A stretch of DNA of 64,000 bases from CAWAXW01 sp963786155 (GTDB lineage: Bacteria > Actinomycetota > CADDZG01 > WHSQ01): contig CAWAXW010000006.1 of the NCBI GenBank assembly GCA_963786155.1, forward strand, positions 620,001 to 684,000, written 5' to 3'. Below, in pieces: positions 8,796 to 18,383 of the stretch (position 1 is the first letter of the stretch; the number at the start of each line of letters is the position of its first letter). The position numbers and the translations under genes were made by a program. The notes under the pieces are model-generated. The model did not search any database. It saw nothing but the letters and a program-made list of their open reading frames with translations, and was not told where the DNA came from.

Positions 8796-9773
8796 TTATC
8801 CGGCAAAAGTCCGGTCTTCGGCGTTTTCCCGGAGAAGAGTTTCAACCTGTCGACGGATGTCAGCTGGCGCGAAATGGACTTCGTGCCAGCTGAAGTAATG
8901 CATGTCGATTCCGGCCCGGGTTAGGTCGCGGTTTCGGATTAGGTCCCGCTTCCATCTGTCACCGAGATGCCATTTCACGCTATGACATTCGATCCCGATG
9001 CGATGAGTGGGAAAGGCGAAGTCGAGGAAGTAGCGCCGACCCCTCGTGTTCACGAGAAAGTTGGGGACGACCGGCACATACTTGATCGCCCTGAGGATTC
9101 GAAGCATCCTTGCCTCGAACATGCTTCGAAGCTGAGCGTCTTTCCCGTCACGCGCCTCGATGAGTTTCCTGAACGTGGCGATCCCTCGCCGACCCGGGCG
9201 CCGTTCCTCGTCATGCTCCTTGCGCAAACGGGGGAGAGTTGTCTTTCTGCTCCTCAAGGCGTCGTCCATCGCACGACCGACAACATGCGGCGACGAAACC
9301 GAGGACAGGTCGAGCAGTGTGCGCTCGGGCAACGTCACGCGGAATCCATCGATCGTTCGAAGCCGAGGGCACCGGTCGGCAGAGATCCGGTGCAGCTTGA
9401 TATCAGGGGACGTGCGTCCGCTCGTTGTGGATATCTCGATGGGTCCCTCCTTGAAGCCGTCAAGGCCGTGCAGGATTGCGGCGGGGCGGTGAGATACGAA
9501 GCATCCTTTGCCGACGCTGAGTTGTGCGGCCATCAACCGGCCTCGCCACGTGTCGGGATAGGCCGCCACTCGATACACGCCCTCATATATCCGAACCCAT
9601 GCCCCGCTCGCGAGCCGGCGGGTAATGGCGCCGGGCAACATGCCGAACTCGAGCGCTTCGGCTCGCGTGAGGATCCCGTGTCGAGAGCGGGCGTGTTCTT
9701 CGCAGAGGCGATCCGGGCGGGACACGCCTCGATCGAAACGCTCTGCCAACCCACTGAGTGTGACCTGGCCCAC
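8796..9773 (-). CDS. AbiEi-antitoxin-like / DUF559 endonuclease-fold protein
   Basis: About 325 residues if started at the GTG at 9773 (alternatives TTG 9752, GTG 9725). The N-terminal half has the winged-helix AbiEi antitoxin layout (HGILTRAEALEFGMLPGAIT, then WVRIYEGVYRVAAYPDTW). The C-terminal half is a DUF559/Vsr-like PD-(D/E)xK fold (YFLDFAFPTHRIGIECHS). Such fused proteins are very common in Actinobacteria; many are solitary and of unknown role, and a defence or DNA-processing function is assumed. No AbiEii nucleotidyltransferase toxin is adjacent. The gene is bracketed by a 30-bp repeat, and its final codons (ENAEDRTFAG) are encoded by one copy. Confidence 0.75.
   Translation of the reverse strand: MGQVTLSGLAERFDRGVSRPDRLCEEHARSRHGILTRAEALEFGMLPGAITRRLASGAWVRIYEGVYRVAAYPDTWRGRLMAAQLSVGKGCFVSHRPAAILHGLDGFKEGPIEISTTSGRTSPDIKLHRISADRCPRLRTIDGFRVTLPERTLLDLSSVSSPHVVGRAMDDALRSRKTTLPRLRKEHDEERRPGRRGIATFRKLIEARDGKDAQLRSMFEARMLRILRAIKYVPVVPNFLVNTRGRRYFLDFAFPTHRIGIECHSVKWHLGDRWKRDLIRNRDLTRAGIDMHYFSWHEVHFAPADIRRQVETLLRENAEDRTFAG
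8805..8834 (+). repeat. 30-bp repeat copy 1, 3' edge of DUF559 gene
   Basis: Reads AAAAGTCCGG TCTTCGGCGT TTTCCCGGAG. It matches the copy at 9785 in 28 of 30 positions, same orientation, exactly 980 bp apart. It overlaps the last codons and lies just inside the stop of the AbiEi/DUF559 gene. The inverted repeat is imperfect here. Confidence 0.85.
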
Positions 9774-9784
9774 ACTTCTCCCCG

Positions 9785-9814
9785 AAAAGTCCGGTCTTCG
9801 GACTTTTCCCGGAG
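9785..9814 (+). repeat. 30-bp repeat copy 2, 5' edge of DUF559 gene; perfect 10-bp palindrome
   Basis: Reads AAAAGTCCGG TCTTCGGACT TTTCCCGGAG. GAAAAGTCCG at 9784-9793 and CGGACTTTTC at 9799-9808 form a perfect 10-bp inverted repeat around the loop GTCTT. It lies in the divergent spacer upstream of the DUF559 gene, where a terminator is not expected. This suggests an element boundary or a protein-binding site. Confidence 0.85.
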
Positions 9815-9861
9815 CAGACCTCAGCAGGTTGGTGTGCGGCGGTGCCGGGTAGGGGCCGTGG

Positions 9862-10669
9862 ATGGGGGAGGTGGAGCGGCGGCGATTTGGGCGGTCGGGG
9901 CGGGAAGAGACCGTCGTCGGGTTGGGGACCTGGCAGGTGTTCGACATTCCCGATTCGCAACAGGACCTCGCCGTCGATGTGGTCGCCGCGGCTCATTCCG
10001 AGGGCGTCAGGTTCGTCGACTCGTCTCCGATGTATGGCCGGGCCGAGAGGGTGCTGGGCCGTGCGATCGAAGCTCGGCGCAACGACTTCACGGTTGCGAC
10101 GAAGACTCTGGACCCCCAGTGTGCTCGAGGGCCGCGCGCAGTTCACTTCCCAACTAGGTTTCTATGGCGGTCGCGTCGACATCGAGCAGGTGCACAACCT
10201 CGTCGCATGGCGCGAGCACCTCGACTGGATGGAACGCGAGCGCGACGCGGGCCGCATCGCGATCTTGGGCGCGACGCATTACTCGCCCGACGCCTTCGAC
10301 GAGCTGGAGAAAGTCATGCGCACCGGGCGGATCGATTGCATCCAGATCCCTTACAACCCACTCGAGACGGAAGTGGAAGAGCGCATCCTTCCGTTGTCCG
10401 AGGAGCTGGACCTAGGAGTCATAGCGATGCGTCCTCTCGGCTCGGGCGAACTATTGAGATCGGCGCCCTCGCAGCAGGAGCTCGATGCGCTCGGAGTCGA
10501 GAGCTGGCCCGAAGCACTTCTTAAGTGGTGCCTGTCCGATCCCCGCATCCACGTGGCGATCCCCGCCACGTCTTCGGTCGAGCATGCGAGAGGGAACGCT
10601 CGAGCGGGAACCGGGCCATGGTTGGACGAGGACGCGCGCCGACGGGTGGTCGAGCTCGCCCGAAGCTGA
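9862..10669 (+). CDS. Aldo/keto reductase (frameshifted)
   Basis: The N-terminal part (RRFGRSGREE, GLGTWQVFD, VRFVDSSPMYGRAE with the catalytic Tyr, ATKT with the Lys) lies in one frame. From the C run at 10113-10117 the protein continues in another frame (SVLEGRAQFTS, IEQVHNLVAW with the His, AILGATHYS, IPYNPLE, IPATSS) to the stop at 10667-10669. Joined, it gives about 268 residues of an NAD(P)H-dependent TIM-barrel oxidoreductase. Substrate is unknown. A GTG nine bases downstream of the ATG gives the more typical N-terminus M-E-R-R-x-F-G. The stop is one base from that of the converging gene. Confidence 0.8.
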
Positions 10670-10670
10670 G

Positions 10671-11438
10671 TTAGCCCGAGATGACCCCGGCTTCGGATAC
10701 GCACGTGTAGTTGCGATCCGACCGGCTCGGCCCCGATGTCTCGAGGGGTTCGATCCAAACCCGATTGGTCTTGATCGGGCGGGGGAGCGTGATGATGTGG
10801 TACTGGCGGAGCTCTCCCGTCAACACGATCTCGTATGGAGTCGCGGTGTTGAACGAGACACGGACCGCGAGGATCTTGCGGTTCTCCTCGAAACGATCGT
10901 CTCCCGTGTCGGGATCGATCTTGTCGTAGCCCGGGATGAATGAGACCGCAGAGATCTTTAGTGGGAACGCGAAGCGTAGCTCCAACATCTCACCGATCCC
11001 GTTACCGGGAACACACCATGCCGTGTCCTTGACGCCGTCGACCGCAAGGTCGGGCCCGTAGGCGATCGTTCGGCCGCGCGTTTCGATCGTGCGCGCGCTG
11101 TTGGTCGCGCTCGCCGAGCTCGGGATCACGTATCCGTCCGGCCTGTCGCTGCCCCCACCCCCCGCGGGCGGCGGAGCAGGTGGTGGCGGAGGAGGAGCCT
11201 CCGGCGTCGGAGATTCGGGAAGATCGGCCACAGTCGGGCTCGGTGACGCCAGGGGACTGTCGCTGGGAGTCACCGAAGCGATCGGCGGGGGAGGCGCCTC
11301 GGTCTCCGGCTGACTAACGGGCGGAGCTTCTTGAGCCGGCGCGTCGCCTCCACCGAGCGTCCCAAAGACAAAGAGGAGAAGAACCCCACCGATCGCAGAA
11401 GCGATCGTGGGGATCCAGGGCTTGAGCTCTTCGTTCAT
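10671..11438 (-). CDS. Membrane-anchored discoidin/NADase-type glycan-binding-like protein
   Basis: A 255-residue protein whose ATG overlaps the upstream stop as ATGA. One membrane segment (TIASAIGGVLLLFVFGTLGGG) is followed by a long Pro/Ser/Thr-rich linker (about residues 30-100). The exposed domain reads GPDLAVDGVKDTAWCVPGNG, then LELRFAFPLKISAVSFIPGY, as in F5/8-type-C or NADase-type glycan-binding modules (xxAxDGxxxTAW). The role is probably sugar or surface-polymer binding outside the cell. It is the last gene of a three-gene operon with a zinc-ribbon membrane protein and a secreted/membrane protein. Confidence 0.75.
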   Translation of the reverse strand: MNEELKPWIPTIASAIGGVLLLFVFGTLGGGDAPAQEAPPVSQPETEAPPPPIASVTPSDSPLASPSPTVADLPESPTPEAPPPPPPAPPPAGGGGSDRPDGYVIPSSASATNSARTIETRGRTIAYGPDLAVDGVKDTAWCVPGNGIGEMLELRFAFPLKISAVSFIPGYDKIDPDTGDDRFEENRKILAVRVSFNTATPYEIVLTGELRQYHIITLPRPIKTNRVWIEPLETSGPSRSDRNYTCVSEAGVISG

Positions 11439-12385
11439 TTGGGGGCGAGCCGGCGACCGTCGACCCAGCCCGACCATCCGTTCGAACAGAGGACGCGCGC
11501 CCAATCGCCCATCCTCTCGGTGACAGTTACCTCGAGCGTGTCGTCGAGGTTCGCGACGGCAGCCGACGTTGGGTTCGGTACGTCCCACGCGGGCAGAGGG
11601 CCACCGGTGACGCGGTGGGTGGGAGACCACACCGGTGCGGTAGCGGCCGGTACGGGGGCCGGAGCAGGTGTCGGGGGAGGCACGTACGCGGCCGGCGTCG
11701 AGGCGGTCGCGCCGGGCATCAAAGAGGTGGTCGCCCCACTCGGCGACGGCGCGATCGCAAGCGCGATCCCCGCGAGCAAACAGAGGTACATCGCGAACCC
11801 GTAGAAGTCGCCCGCGCTAACACCTGTCCCTTCGGCCGCTCTCTGAAGCTGAAAGGCGACAAGGCCGACGATCGCGATGCCGACCCCACCGGCGATCCGA
11901 CGGGCGATGACCGGCCCCTTAAAGGCGAAGTAGGCGCCCGCGAGACCAACAACCACGACCAGGTAACCGAGTCCGAGGCCTCCGGTGTTCTGGAAGTCCA
12001 CCAAGAACATGAGTGGTACATCGAACGCGTTCACGCTGATGGCGCCTTTGATCCAAGGAAGAAGTGCACCGATCGCATAGACGGCCCCGGCGGCGAGCGT
12101 CACCCACAAGATGACCTGGTCGCGACCGACCCCGGACCCGGTCGCCGCAGCGCGCGCAGCCACAGGAGCCGCGGCTACCGGCGCGGCCGCGGGCATCGGC
12201 GCCACGCTCGGCTGCGGAGTAGTAGCGACAGGAACCGCAGCCATCGGCGTGGTCGCGGCGGGAGCGGCAGTCGCTGTGGGCTGGGCCGCGGTCTCTTGCT
12301 CCGGAGCATCGAGCTTGTTGCCGCAACTCATGCAGAAGGCATCGCCGGCTTGGATGCCGGCTCCACACTTGGGACAGAAAGCCAT
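11435..12385 (-). CDS. Zinc-ribbon multi-pass membrane protein with C-terminal SH3-like domain
   Basis: A 316-residue protein opening with a zinc ribbon (CPKCGAGI ... CMSCGNKL), then an Ala/Pro/Thr-rich linker, four predicted membrane segments (e.g. VILWVTLAAGAVYAIGALL, GLGLGYLVVVVGLAGAYFAF) and a second Pro-rich linker. The C-terminus (LDDTLEVTVTERMGDWARVL, SNGWSGWVDGRRL) resembles a bacterial SH3 domain. Zinc-ribbon proteins of this layout are common but uncharacterised in Actinobacteria. It starts two bases after the upstream stop and overlaps the downstream start by ATGA, so the operon is tight. Confidence 0.75.
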   Translation of the reverse strand: MAFCPKCGAGIQAGDAFCMSCGNKLDAPEQETAAQPTATAAPAATTPMAAVPVATTPQPSVAPMPAAAPVAAAPVAARAAATGSGVGRDQVILWVTLAAGAVYAIGALLPWIKGAISVNAFDVPLMFLVDFQNTGGLGLGYLVVVVGLAGAYFAFKGPVIARRIAGGVGIAIVGLVAFQLQRAAEGTGVSAGDFYGFAMYLCLLAGIALAIAPSPSGATTSLMPGATASTPAAYVPPPTPAPAPVPAATAPVWSPTHRVTGGPLPAWDVPNPTSAAVANLDDTLEVTVTERMGDWARVLCSNGWSGWVDGRRLAPK

Positions 12386-12387
12386 CG

Positions 12388-13459
12388 TCAGCTCTCGCTA
12401 CCGGCGCTGGGAGGGCCCGACGGACCGGCGGGCGGCGGACCATCCGAGCCCGCGCTCGGCGGACCCGCTGCTCCTGCACTAGGAGGTCCGGCGCTCGTCG
12501 CGGGTGGGGGTGCGGAAGCGGCCGCGCTGGGCGGTGCGGACGCCCCTTTACTTCCAACCGCGATGTAAGGAGTGCCGATCAATGCCCTCACGAGTCCGCC
12601 CACCGCGCCTACTGCCGGAAGCCCCACCAGGGCGGGCAAGTCGAAAACGATGAGCCCGAGGCCATGCCCGAGAAGGAACACACCGAGGCCGAAGAAGAAC
12701 CCGCCGATGAATCCCCGGATGGGCCGGCCTCTGATCCAAGCGCGTTGATTGCCGGCGGCTGGCGCCGCGACCGCGAACACGGGAACGAGCATCGCCAAGG
12801 TGTCCGAAACGCCTAGGAGCAGGATGATGATGAAGAGGATGATGATGAAGAAGATCACGTCGAAAATGCCGTCTCTCCTCGCGTCGCGGCCCGATCTCCC
12901 CTATCGTGCGGACGAGCTCTTCCCTTCTGAATTGAGTCTTGGCTTCCTTGAGCTTCTTCCCGCTGCTCATCCCGGCGAGTCCGCCGGCAGCGGCCACCAA
13001 CCCCGTGAGCAATGTGCCGAGGGCGCTGCCCTCGATCTTGATGTAGCCGGTACCGACGCACTCGAAGCCGGAGCCGACGACGGTCCCCTCCACTAGGTAG
13101 ATGCCGCTCGCGAAGTTGAAGAGGGGTTCGGGGACCTCGATGGTTCTGCCCCAGCTCGATCCCTTGCCCCTATAAGGGCCGAATTCCATCACGCCACCGA
13201 CCTCGACCACCGTCACGCTCCTCGCGGTGGGGGAGCTGTTGGGGATGGTCCCCCGGATCGCGATCTTGTCGCCCTTGCTGACGACCAATGGGTTCTTCTT
13301 TGTCATGCTGGTGATCGGTTTCCCGTTGACCGTTCCCGTACAGCCTCCGGTGAGGCTCTGGGCCTGGGCGGCTCCCGAGGTGACCAGCACGAGCCCAAGC
13401 GCCACCAACGTGACGGCTCCGATCCTGCGGCCCCTGCGATTCCTGCGATCGATGTCCAT
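12388..13459 (-). CDS. Secreted/membrane protein of unknown function, first gene of operon (frameshifted)
   Basis: The ATG at 13459 follows GGGGAG. The first frame gives a signal peptide (GAVTLVALGLVLVTSGAAQA) and a beta-rich ectodomain (GGCTGTVNGKPITSMT; NPLVVSKGDKIAIRGTIPN). At the A run 12863-12866 the frame breaks. The continuation (FFIIILFIIILLLGVSDTLA, then GFIGGFFFGLGVFLLGHGLG) supplies membrane segments and a C-terminal tail of Pro/Gly/Ser/Ala repeats (GPPSAGS-type). No family was recognised. The tail plus the exposed glycan-binding-like partner encoded downstream suggest an envelope complex; this is inference. Confidence 0.55.
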
Positions 13460-13607
13460 GGCGGCTCCCCGGTTGTCTTGCTGGGAATCGTCGCGCCGTG
13501 CAGGGGGTGCAACAAGGTATTTCGGAGGTAGTCCAGGCCCGGTGTGGCCGTTACTGGATCCCCTAACCCATTGCGGACCGACCGCCCCACGATGTAAAAG
13601 GCTCAAG

Positions 13608-16600
13608 ATGAAGAGCGCCCGCATGTCGGTGGCGTTGGGGATCCTCGTTCTGACAGCTCTGATGGCCGTCGCTGCCGGTGGGGGTGCGGTAGCCGAGGAG
13701 CAGCCTTTCGCGTCGGTGGATTGCGCCCCCGAGAACGCGAACCTGAACGTCGGCACGAGGATCGACATCGTCTGCAACGTCTCCTCTAACGGGAATCCCC
13801 TCGAGGGTCAGCGCGTGGACGGGGAGATGCTGGCAGGAAGCGCCTACGATCACGACGGCACCGCCCCGCCCCCCGAGTTCACCGCAACGACGGATGCATC
13901 GGGCAACGCGGCCTTCAACTACACAGCCGCAGCCGGGAGCTCCGGGGGTCAGGACACGATCTGCTTCTGGCTCGACTTCGACAACGAGAACGACAACATC
14001 AACGAGGGCGACGACAAGTGTGGCGAAGACGCGGATACCGACGTCATCTTCGTAACGTGGCATGGCCCGTCGCCGTCTCCGACGCCTACGGTGTCGGAAA
14101 GCCCTTCGCCCACTCCTACCTTCAGCCCCACCCCGAGCTCGAGCCCCACCCCGAGCTCGAGCCCCAGCCCGTTCGAGTCCCCGACCCCGAGTCCCGTTCC
14201 GACCGAGACGTTCGTGCCTCCGCCAACGCCGGAGCCGTCCCCGTCGACGAACCCGAATGTCGTCGAGGGTTCCGTGTATTCGATTCCCGCGCCGGACCCG
14301 CTGCTGGCGCTCGACTGCAATCCCGAGAGTGGGACCAGCGAGTTGGTGGCGAAGTACGAGATCGCTTGCATGGTCACGCGCGCCGGGGCGCCGGCGGAGG
14401 GCGTTGTGGTCGCGGCCGAACGCCTGATGGGGAGCGTCAACGATCTCGACGACACGTCGTCGCCGCCAGATGGGATCGACATAACCGGCTCTGATGGGAC
14501 GGTGACGCTGACCTACATCGGGACCGTCGCAGGCGTCGACACGGTCTGCGTGTGGATCGACCAGGACACCCTCCCGGACAACATCAACGAGGACGCCAAG
14601 TGCTCGGACGATCCCAACACCGACGTCGTGCTCGTGGGCTGGGGCACGGATCCGCCCAAGGAACCGGCTCTCGCGTTGGACTGCGAGCCGGATGCCGAGT
14701 TCGCGGCCCCCGGCACCGACGTACCGATCCGATGCGTGGTGACGCGTGGAGTAGATGTTGCGAGCGGGGTCTCGGTTGAGGGCGAGGTCCTAGAGGGAGG
14801 TCCGTCCGATGTCGATGGGCCCAAGGGTCCTCCCGATCTCTCCGGAACGACGGGGGACGATGGCTCGGTCACTTTCCCGATGGGTGCCAAGACCGTCGGC
14901 GAGGACATGGTCTGCATGTGGATCGAGCGCGACGGCGACGCTTCGAACGTCAACGAGGGCGACGAAGGTTGCGACCAGGACGGCGACAGCGATCTCGTCA
15001 GCCGGCTCTGGGGCATCATCGAGCCGCTCCCGACACCTACCGGACCGCCCACTCCGCCGGGAGAGAGCTTCACGTGCGACGCGACTCCGGCGAAGCACCG
15101 GCCGGGCGATTCGCACACGATTCGCTGCAATCTCACCGTCAAAGGTGCACCGTGGCAGGACTACCTGATCTCGGCCGAGGTCGAAGGCCCTGGGTTCAAG
15201 CCGAACGATCAGTCGAATGCGCCTCCGGATTTCTCCGCCCTCACCGACTCGCTTGGTGACGTCGCATTTACCTACAGGGGTGCGGCCAAGGGCGTCGACG
15301 CCGTGTGCGTCTGGATGGAGCGCAACGGGGACCCGGCCGACATCAACGAATCCGAGCCGGGCTGCGTCGACGACGAGAACACGCGAAGCCTGACAGTTCA
15401 GTGGGAGGGCAAGCCGGTCAAGCCGGGGAACGCGTTGAGCTTCGAGACGGGGTCTCTACAAGGCTGCGTCCCCGACGGCACAGCGTTCAATCAGCAGCCG
15501 ACGCTGGGCCACAACGTGACGGCGGACAGAGTCAGCGGAAGCGATGCCTTCCCGATCGGAGGCACCTACTGGAACGTGCCGCGCGACATCGGCATCAAGG
15601 GTGACTATTGGATCGGCACTGCGGAGAACCACGCTACGCAGAAGGACGATCTCGGGAGCACCGGCGGGAACGAGGCGACCGGCAATCTCTACTGCCCGCC
15701 GTTCGAGATCAAGAAGAACTACGTTTCCTTGACTGTCGGCGGACAGGGGTCGGGACAGACGGTGGAAGTCATCGTTTCACCACCACGAGGCGACCCCCGC
15801 ACCTTCACCATCACACCCGTTCCGGGCGAGTTGCTATTGCCTGTGTTCGTCAATCTCACGCAATTCGCCGGAACGGGGGCTCTCGGGCAGATCATCATCC
15901 GCGACAACTCGCCGACGGGGCATATCAATGTCGATGCAATCACTCTGTTGAATTCACAGCCCGTCACATCCCTGCCCCCACCCCTTTTCGGGTTCGCAGA
16001 TCTCCACGCTCATCCGGCTGCGAGCTTCGGATTCGGCGCCCCCAAGGGCATCGGGACGATCTGGGGTTCGCCGGGGGGCCGCTACGACGACCTGGCGCGC
16101 ATCCCGAGTGACCTGAGGCCCTGTGATGGAAGGACTCACGGGGGCGGGAGCCTCGGGTCCGCGATCTTCATGAACGTCGTCGAGAGCAGAACGATGTTCT
16201 TCGATGTGGGCAACGTCATCGAATCGATCGCGAGCCTGCTCTCGCACGACAACAGCGGGCATCCCTCGTACGGCTCGTGGCCGACGTTCAAGAGCGGCCT
16301 TCATCAACAGATGCACATCCACGAGGTGCGCCGCGCCTATGAAGGCGGCCTGAGACTGATGTCCGGCCTCGTCGTCAACAACAGGCTCGTCGAATGGATG
16401 ATGAGCTCTGTCGTTCGGAACAACAATCAGTTCCGGGTCCCGACGACGCCGGATCGCCAGGTCATCCTTGCGCAGATCTGCGCGATGCATCGTCTCGCCG
16501 AGCTGAACAGCGACTGGATGCAGGTCGCTGAGACCCCGGGCGAGGCCCGGCGGATCATCGGCGCCAACAAGCTCGCCATCGTGCTCGGAGTCGAGATCGA

Positions 16601-18383
16601 CACGTTGGGGACCCTCGGTTTCCCGACGCCGGAGGCCGAGGTCGAGTGGCTGTACAACCTGGGCGTCAGACAGGTCACGCCGATCCATTTCACCGACAAC
16701 CCCATCGGCGGTACCGCGGTTCAGAACGAGGCGTTCGTCACGCTCAACGACTTCATCAACCGTCGCGACCAGGATGTTGGCGTGCAGCGCTCGGAGCCGC
16801 TTACGAATCCGATACGCGCCGAGGTGCCTTTCGTCCCTCTCGCAGTCGAGAATGGTTGCCGCGACCATCCCTCGCTTGATGGGGCCGGTGCGTACATCGA
16901 CCCCGACGATTGCGCGCAGATCCGATGGAGCGGCAACACAGTGCGCGCCGTTGTCGTCCGGCCGGGCGACCCGATCATCCTGAACCTCGAGGTCAGCTTC
17001 GGCAACGCGGTCGTCGTGGGTCTAACCGCCGCTCTAACGCGGCTCCTTGACGTTGCCGAGCCACTCGCCTCTGCGGTGTACATCCCCGAGTACGAAAACC
17101 ACCCGCGGGGGCCGGTCGGCGGATTCGTTGCGCGCAAGGGACTTACCCCATTCGGGGCGCGCTACATGACGGAGATGATGCGGCGAGGGATGCTCATCGA
17201 CCTCGATCATGCGTCGGACCGAGTGGTGAAGCAGGTGACGATGGATGTCGGCAGCATCGTCGAACGGTTCCAGGGCAGGACGTGTGCATTGGACCGACCC
17301 CCACGCGAATGGCCGGAGTCCGAACGGTGCTGGGAGCGGTACGGGTACCCGTTCATGTCTTCCCACACGAGCTACCGAGAGCAGTCGATCATCTCGCCCC
17401 GGTTCCAGGGGATACCGAACCCGCCGGGAGGATCGAGCTCGATCAACGGGCAATGGCCGCACGAAGGCGAGGTTTTCTACGACCGTCTGCTGCACATCCG
17501 CAGATCCGGTGGCATGGTCGCCCCGATCCTCGCGCAAGGTGACCTGCAGGCCCCCTTCCTCTTGCCACGGCGCGATCTGCAGTCGACCCCATTCGACGAC
17601 GAGGAGGATCTCGGCACGCTCGGCGCCGGTGCACCCAACACATGTGCCGGCTCGACCGCGTCGTGGGTGCAGGCCTATCTCGCCTCGATCCATCGGATGG
17701 GCGGGCGAGGCGTCGCGCTCGCTACGGACTTCGGCGTCCTCCAACAGCCCGGCCCCCGGTTCGGCCTGAACATTGGGGGTTTGGGCTACATCCAGGGTGA
17801 CGCGTGCTACGCCTCGTCAAAGGCAGGGGCGCGCGATGGGGGACCCGGATGGGACGAGGGTCTCGGCTGGGGCAGCGGGCGCCAGCGTGAAGAACGCAGA
17901 CGCACCGAGGGCCGCCGCTACGAGCAGTCGCGCAGGCCCGGTTCCTACAGATGGCAGGACCAGCGGAACGCGGTTCGCTACACCTCGATGCGGAACTACG
18001 TTGCCGACGGGTGGACGGCCAACACGACGGTGCAACCGAGGTCGCTCGAGCCCTACTCGATCCCGGGTATGAGCCGCCCGCCCTTCAACTACAACCACGA
18101 AGGCCTCGCGCACTACGGGCTGTTACCGGACTTCCTTCAGGATGCGCGCAACCTCGGTGTCACCGAGGAGGAGATGTCGGTGTTGTTCCGCTCGGCCGGC
18201 GACTACGTCGAGATGTGGGAGAAGGCCTGGCGGGTCTCCGGATGCACGAGACAGAACGGGTCGGCCGAGGCGCGCTGCGTGAGCCCGCGCTGGAATCCCG
18301 ACACCGCCAGGTGCCCGCGGAACAACTCGCTCTTCCGCGATTCGCAACGCGACGGTTGGGGCGAGTACCTGCTGCGCGACTAA
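13608..18383 (+). CDS. Giant secreted protein: Ig-like repeats plus M19 membrane-dipeptidase-like domain
   Basis: About 1591 residues with AAAGG eight bases before the ATG. A signal peptide (GILVLTALMAVAAGGGAVAE) leads into four Ig/Big-like repeats. Each carries a C-x(n)-C pair and a closing motif of the type DTVCVWIDxDxxxxNINE. A Pro/Ser/Thr linker separates repeats one and two. A jelly-roll-like segment follows (SFETGSLQGCVPDG ...). From about residue 790 there is an amidohydrolase resembling M19 dipeptidases: FADLHAHP, VLGVEID, PIHFTDN, LIDLDHASD, SHTSYRE and ALATDFG. M19 enzymes cleave dipeptides or beta-lactams with a binuclear zinc site. The domain here is enlarged by insertions, so activity is uncertain. 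The stop interlocks with malQ (CTAA). Confidence 0.78.
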   Translation: MKSARMSVALGILVLTALMAVAAGGGAVAEEQPFASVDCAPENANLNVGTRIDIVCNVSSNGNPLEGQRVDGEMLAGSAYDHDGTAPPPEFTATTDASGNAAFNYTAAAGSSGGQDTICFWLDFDNENDNINEGDDKCGEDADTDVIFVTWHGPSPSPTPTVSESPSPTPTFSPTPSSSPTPSSSPSPFESPTPSPVPTETFVPPPTPEPSPSTNPNVVEGSVYSIPAPDPLLALDCNPESGTSELVAKYEIACMVTRAGAPAEGVVVAAERLMGSVNDLDDTSSPPDGIDITGSDGTVTLTYIGTVAGVDTVCVWIDQDTLPDNINEDAKCSDDPNTDVVLVGWGTDPPKEPALALDCEPDAEFAAPGTDVPIRCVVTRGVDVASGVSVEGEVLEGGPSDVDGPKGPPDLSGTTGDDGSVTFPMGAKTVGEDMVCMWIERDGDASNVNEGDEGCDQDGDSDLVSRLWGIIEPLPTPTGPPTPPGESFTCDATPAKHRPGDSHTIRCNLTVKGAPWQDYLISAEVEGPGFKPNDQSNAPPDFSALTDSLGDVAFTYRGAAKGVDAVCVWMERNGDPADINESEPGCVDDENTRSLTVQWEGKPVKPGNALSFETGSLQGCVPDGTAFNQQPTLGHNVTADRVSGSDAFPIGGTYWNVPRDIGIKGDYWIGTAENHATQKDDLGSTGGNEATGNLYCPPFEIKKNYVSLTVGGQGSGQTVEVIVSPPRGDPRTFTITPVPGELLLPVFVNLTQFAGTGALGQIIIRDNSPTGHINVDAITLLNSQPVTSLPPPLFGFADLHAHPAASFGFGAPKGIGTIWGSPGGRYDDLARIPSDLRPCDGRTHGGGSLGSAIFMNVVESRTMFFDVGNVIESIASLLSHDNSGHPSYGSWPTFKSGLHQQMHIHEVRRAYEGGLRLMSGLVVNNRLVEWMMSSVVRNNNQFRVPTTPDRQVILAQICAMHRLAELNSDWMQVAETPGEARRIIGANKLAIVLGVEIDTLGTLGFPTPEAEVEWLYNLGVRQVTPIHFTDNPIGGTAVQNEAFVTLNDFINRRDQDVGVQRSEPLTNPIRAEVPFVPLAVENGCRDHPSLDGAGAYIDPDDCAQIRWSGNTVRAVVVRPGDPIILNLEVSFGNAVVVGLTAALTRLLDVAEPLASAVYIPEYENHPRGPVGGFVARKGLTPFGARYMTEMMRRGMLIDLDHASDRVVKQVTMDVGSIVERFQGRTCALDRPPREWPESERCWERYGYPFMSSHTSYREQSIISPRFQGIPNPPGGSSSINGQWPHEGEVFYDRLLHIRRSGGMVAPILAQGDLQAPFLLPRRDLQSTPFDDEEDLGTLGAGAPNTCAGSTASWVQAYLASIHRMGGRGVALATDFGVLQQPGPRFGLNIGGLGYIQGDACYASSKAGARDGGPGWDEGLGWGSGRQREERRRTEGRRYEQSRRPGSYRWQDQRNAVRYTSMRNYVADGWTANTTVQPRSLEPYSIPGMSRPPFNYNHEGLAHYGLLPDFLQDARNLGVTEEEMSVLFRSAGDYVEMWEKAWRVSGCTRQNGSAEARCVSPRWNPDTARCPRNNSLFRDSQRDGWGEYLLRD

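Noticed and set aside
8967..10157. A 396-codon plus-strand open frame opposite the DUF559 gene
   Set aside because: It crosses the divergent intergenic repeat and the start of the aldo/keto reductase, and shows no family motifs.
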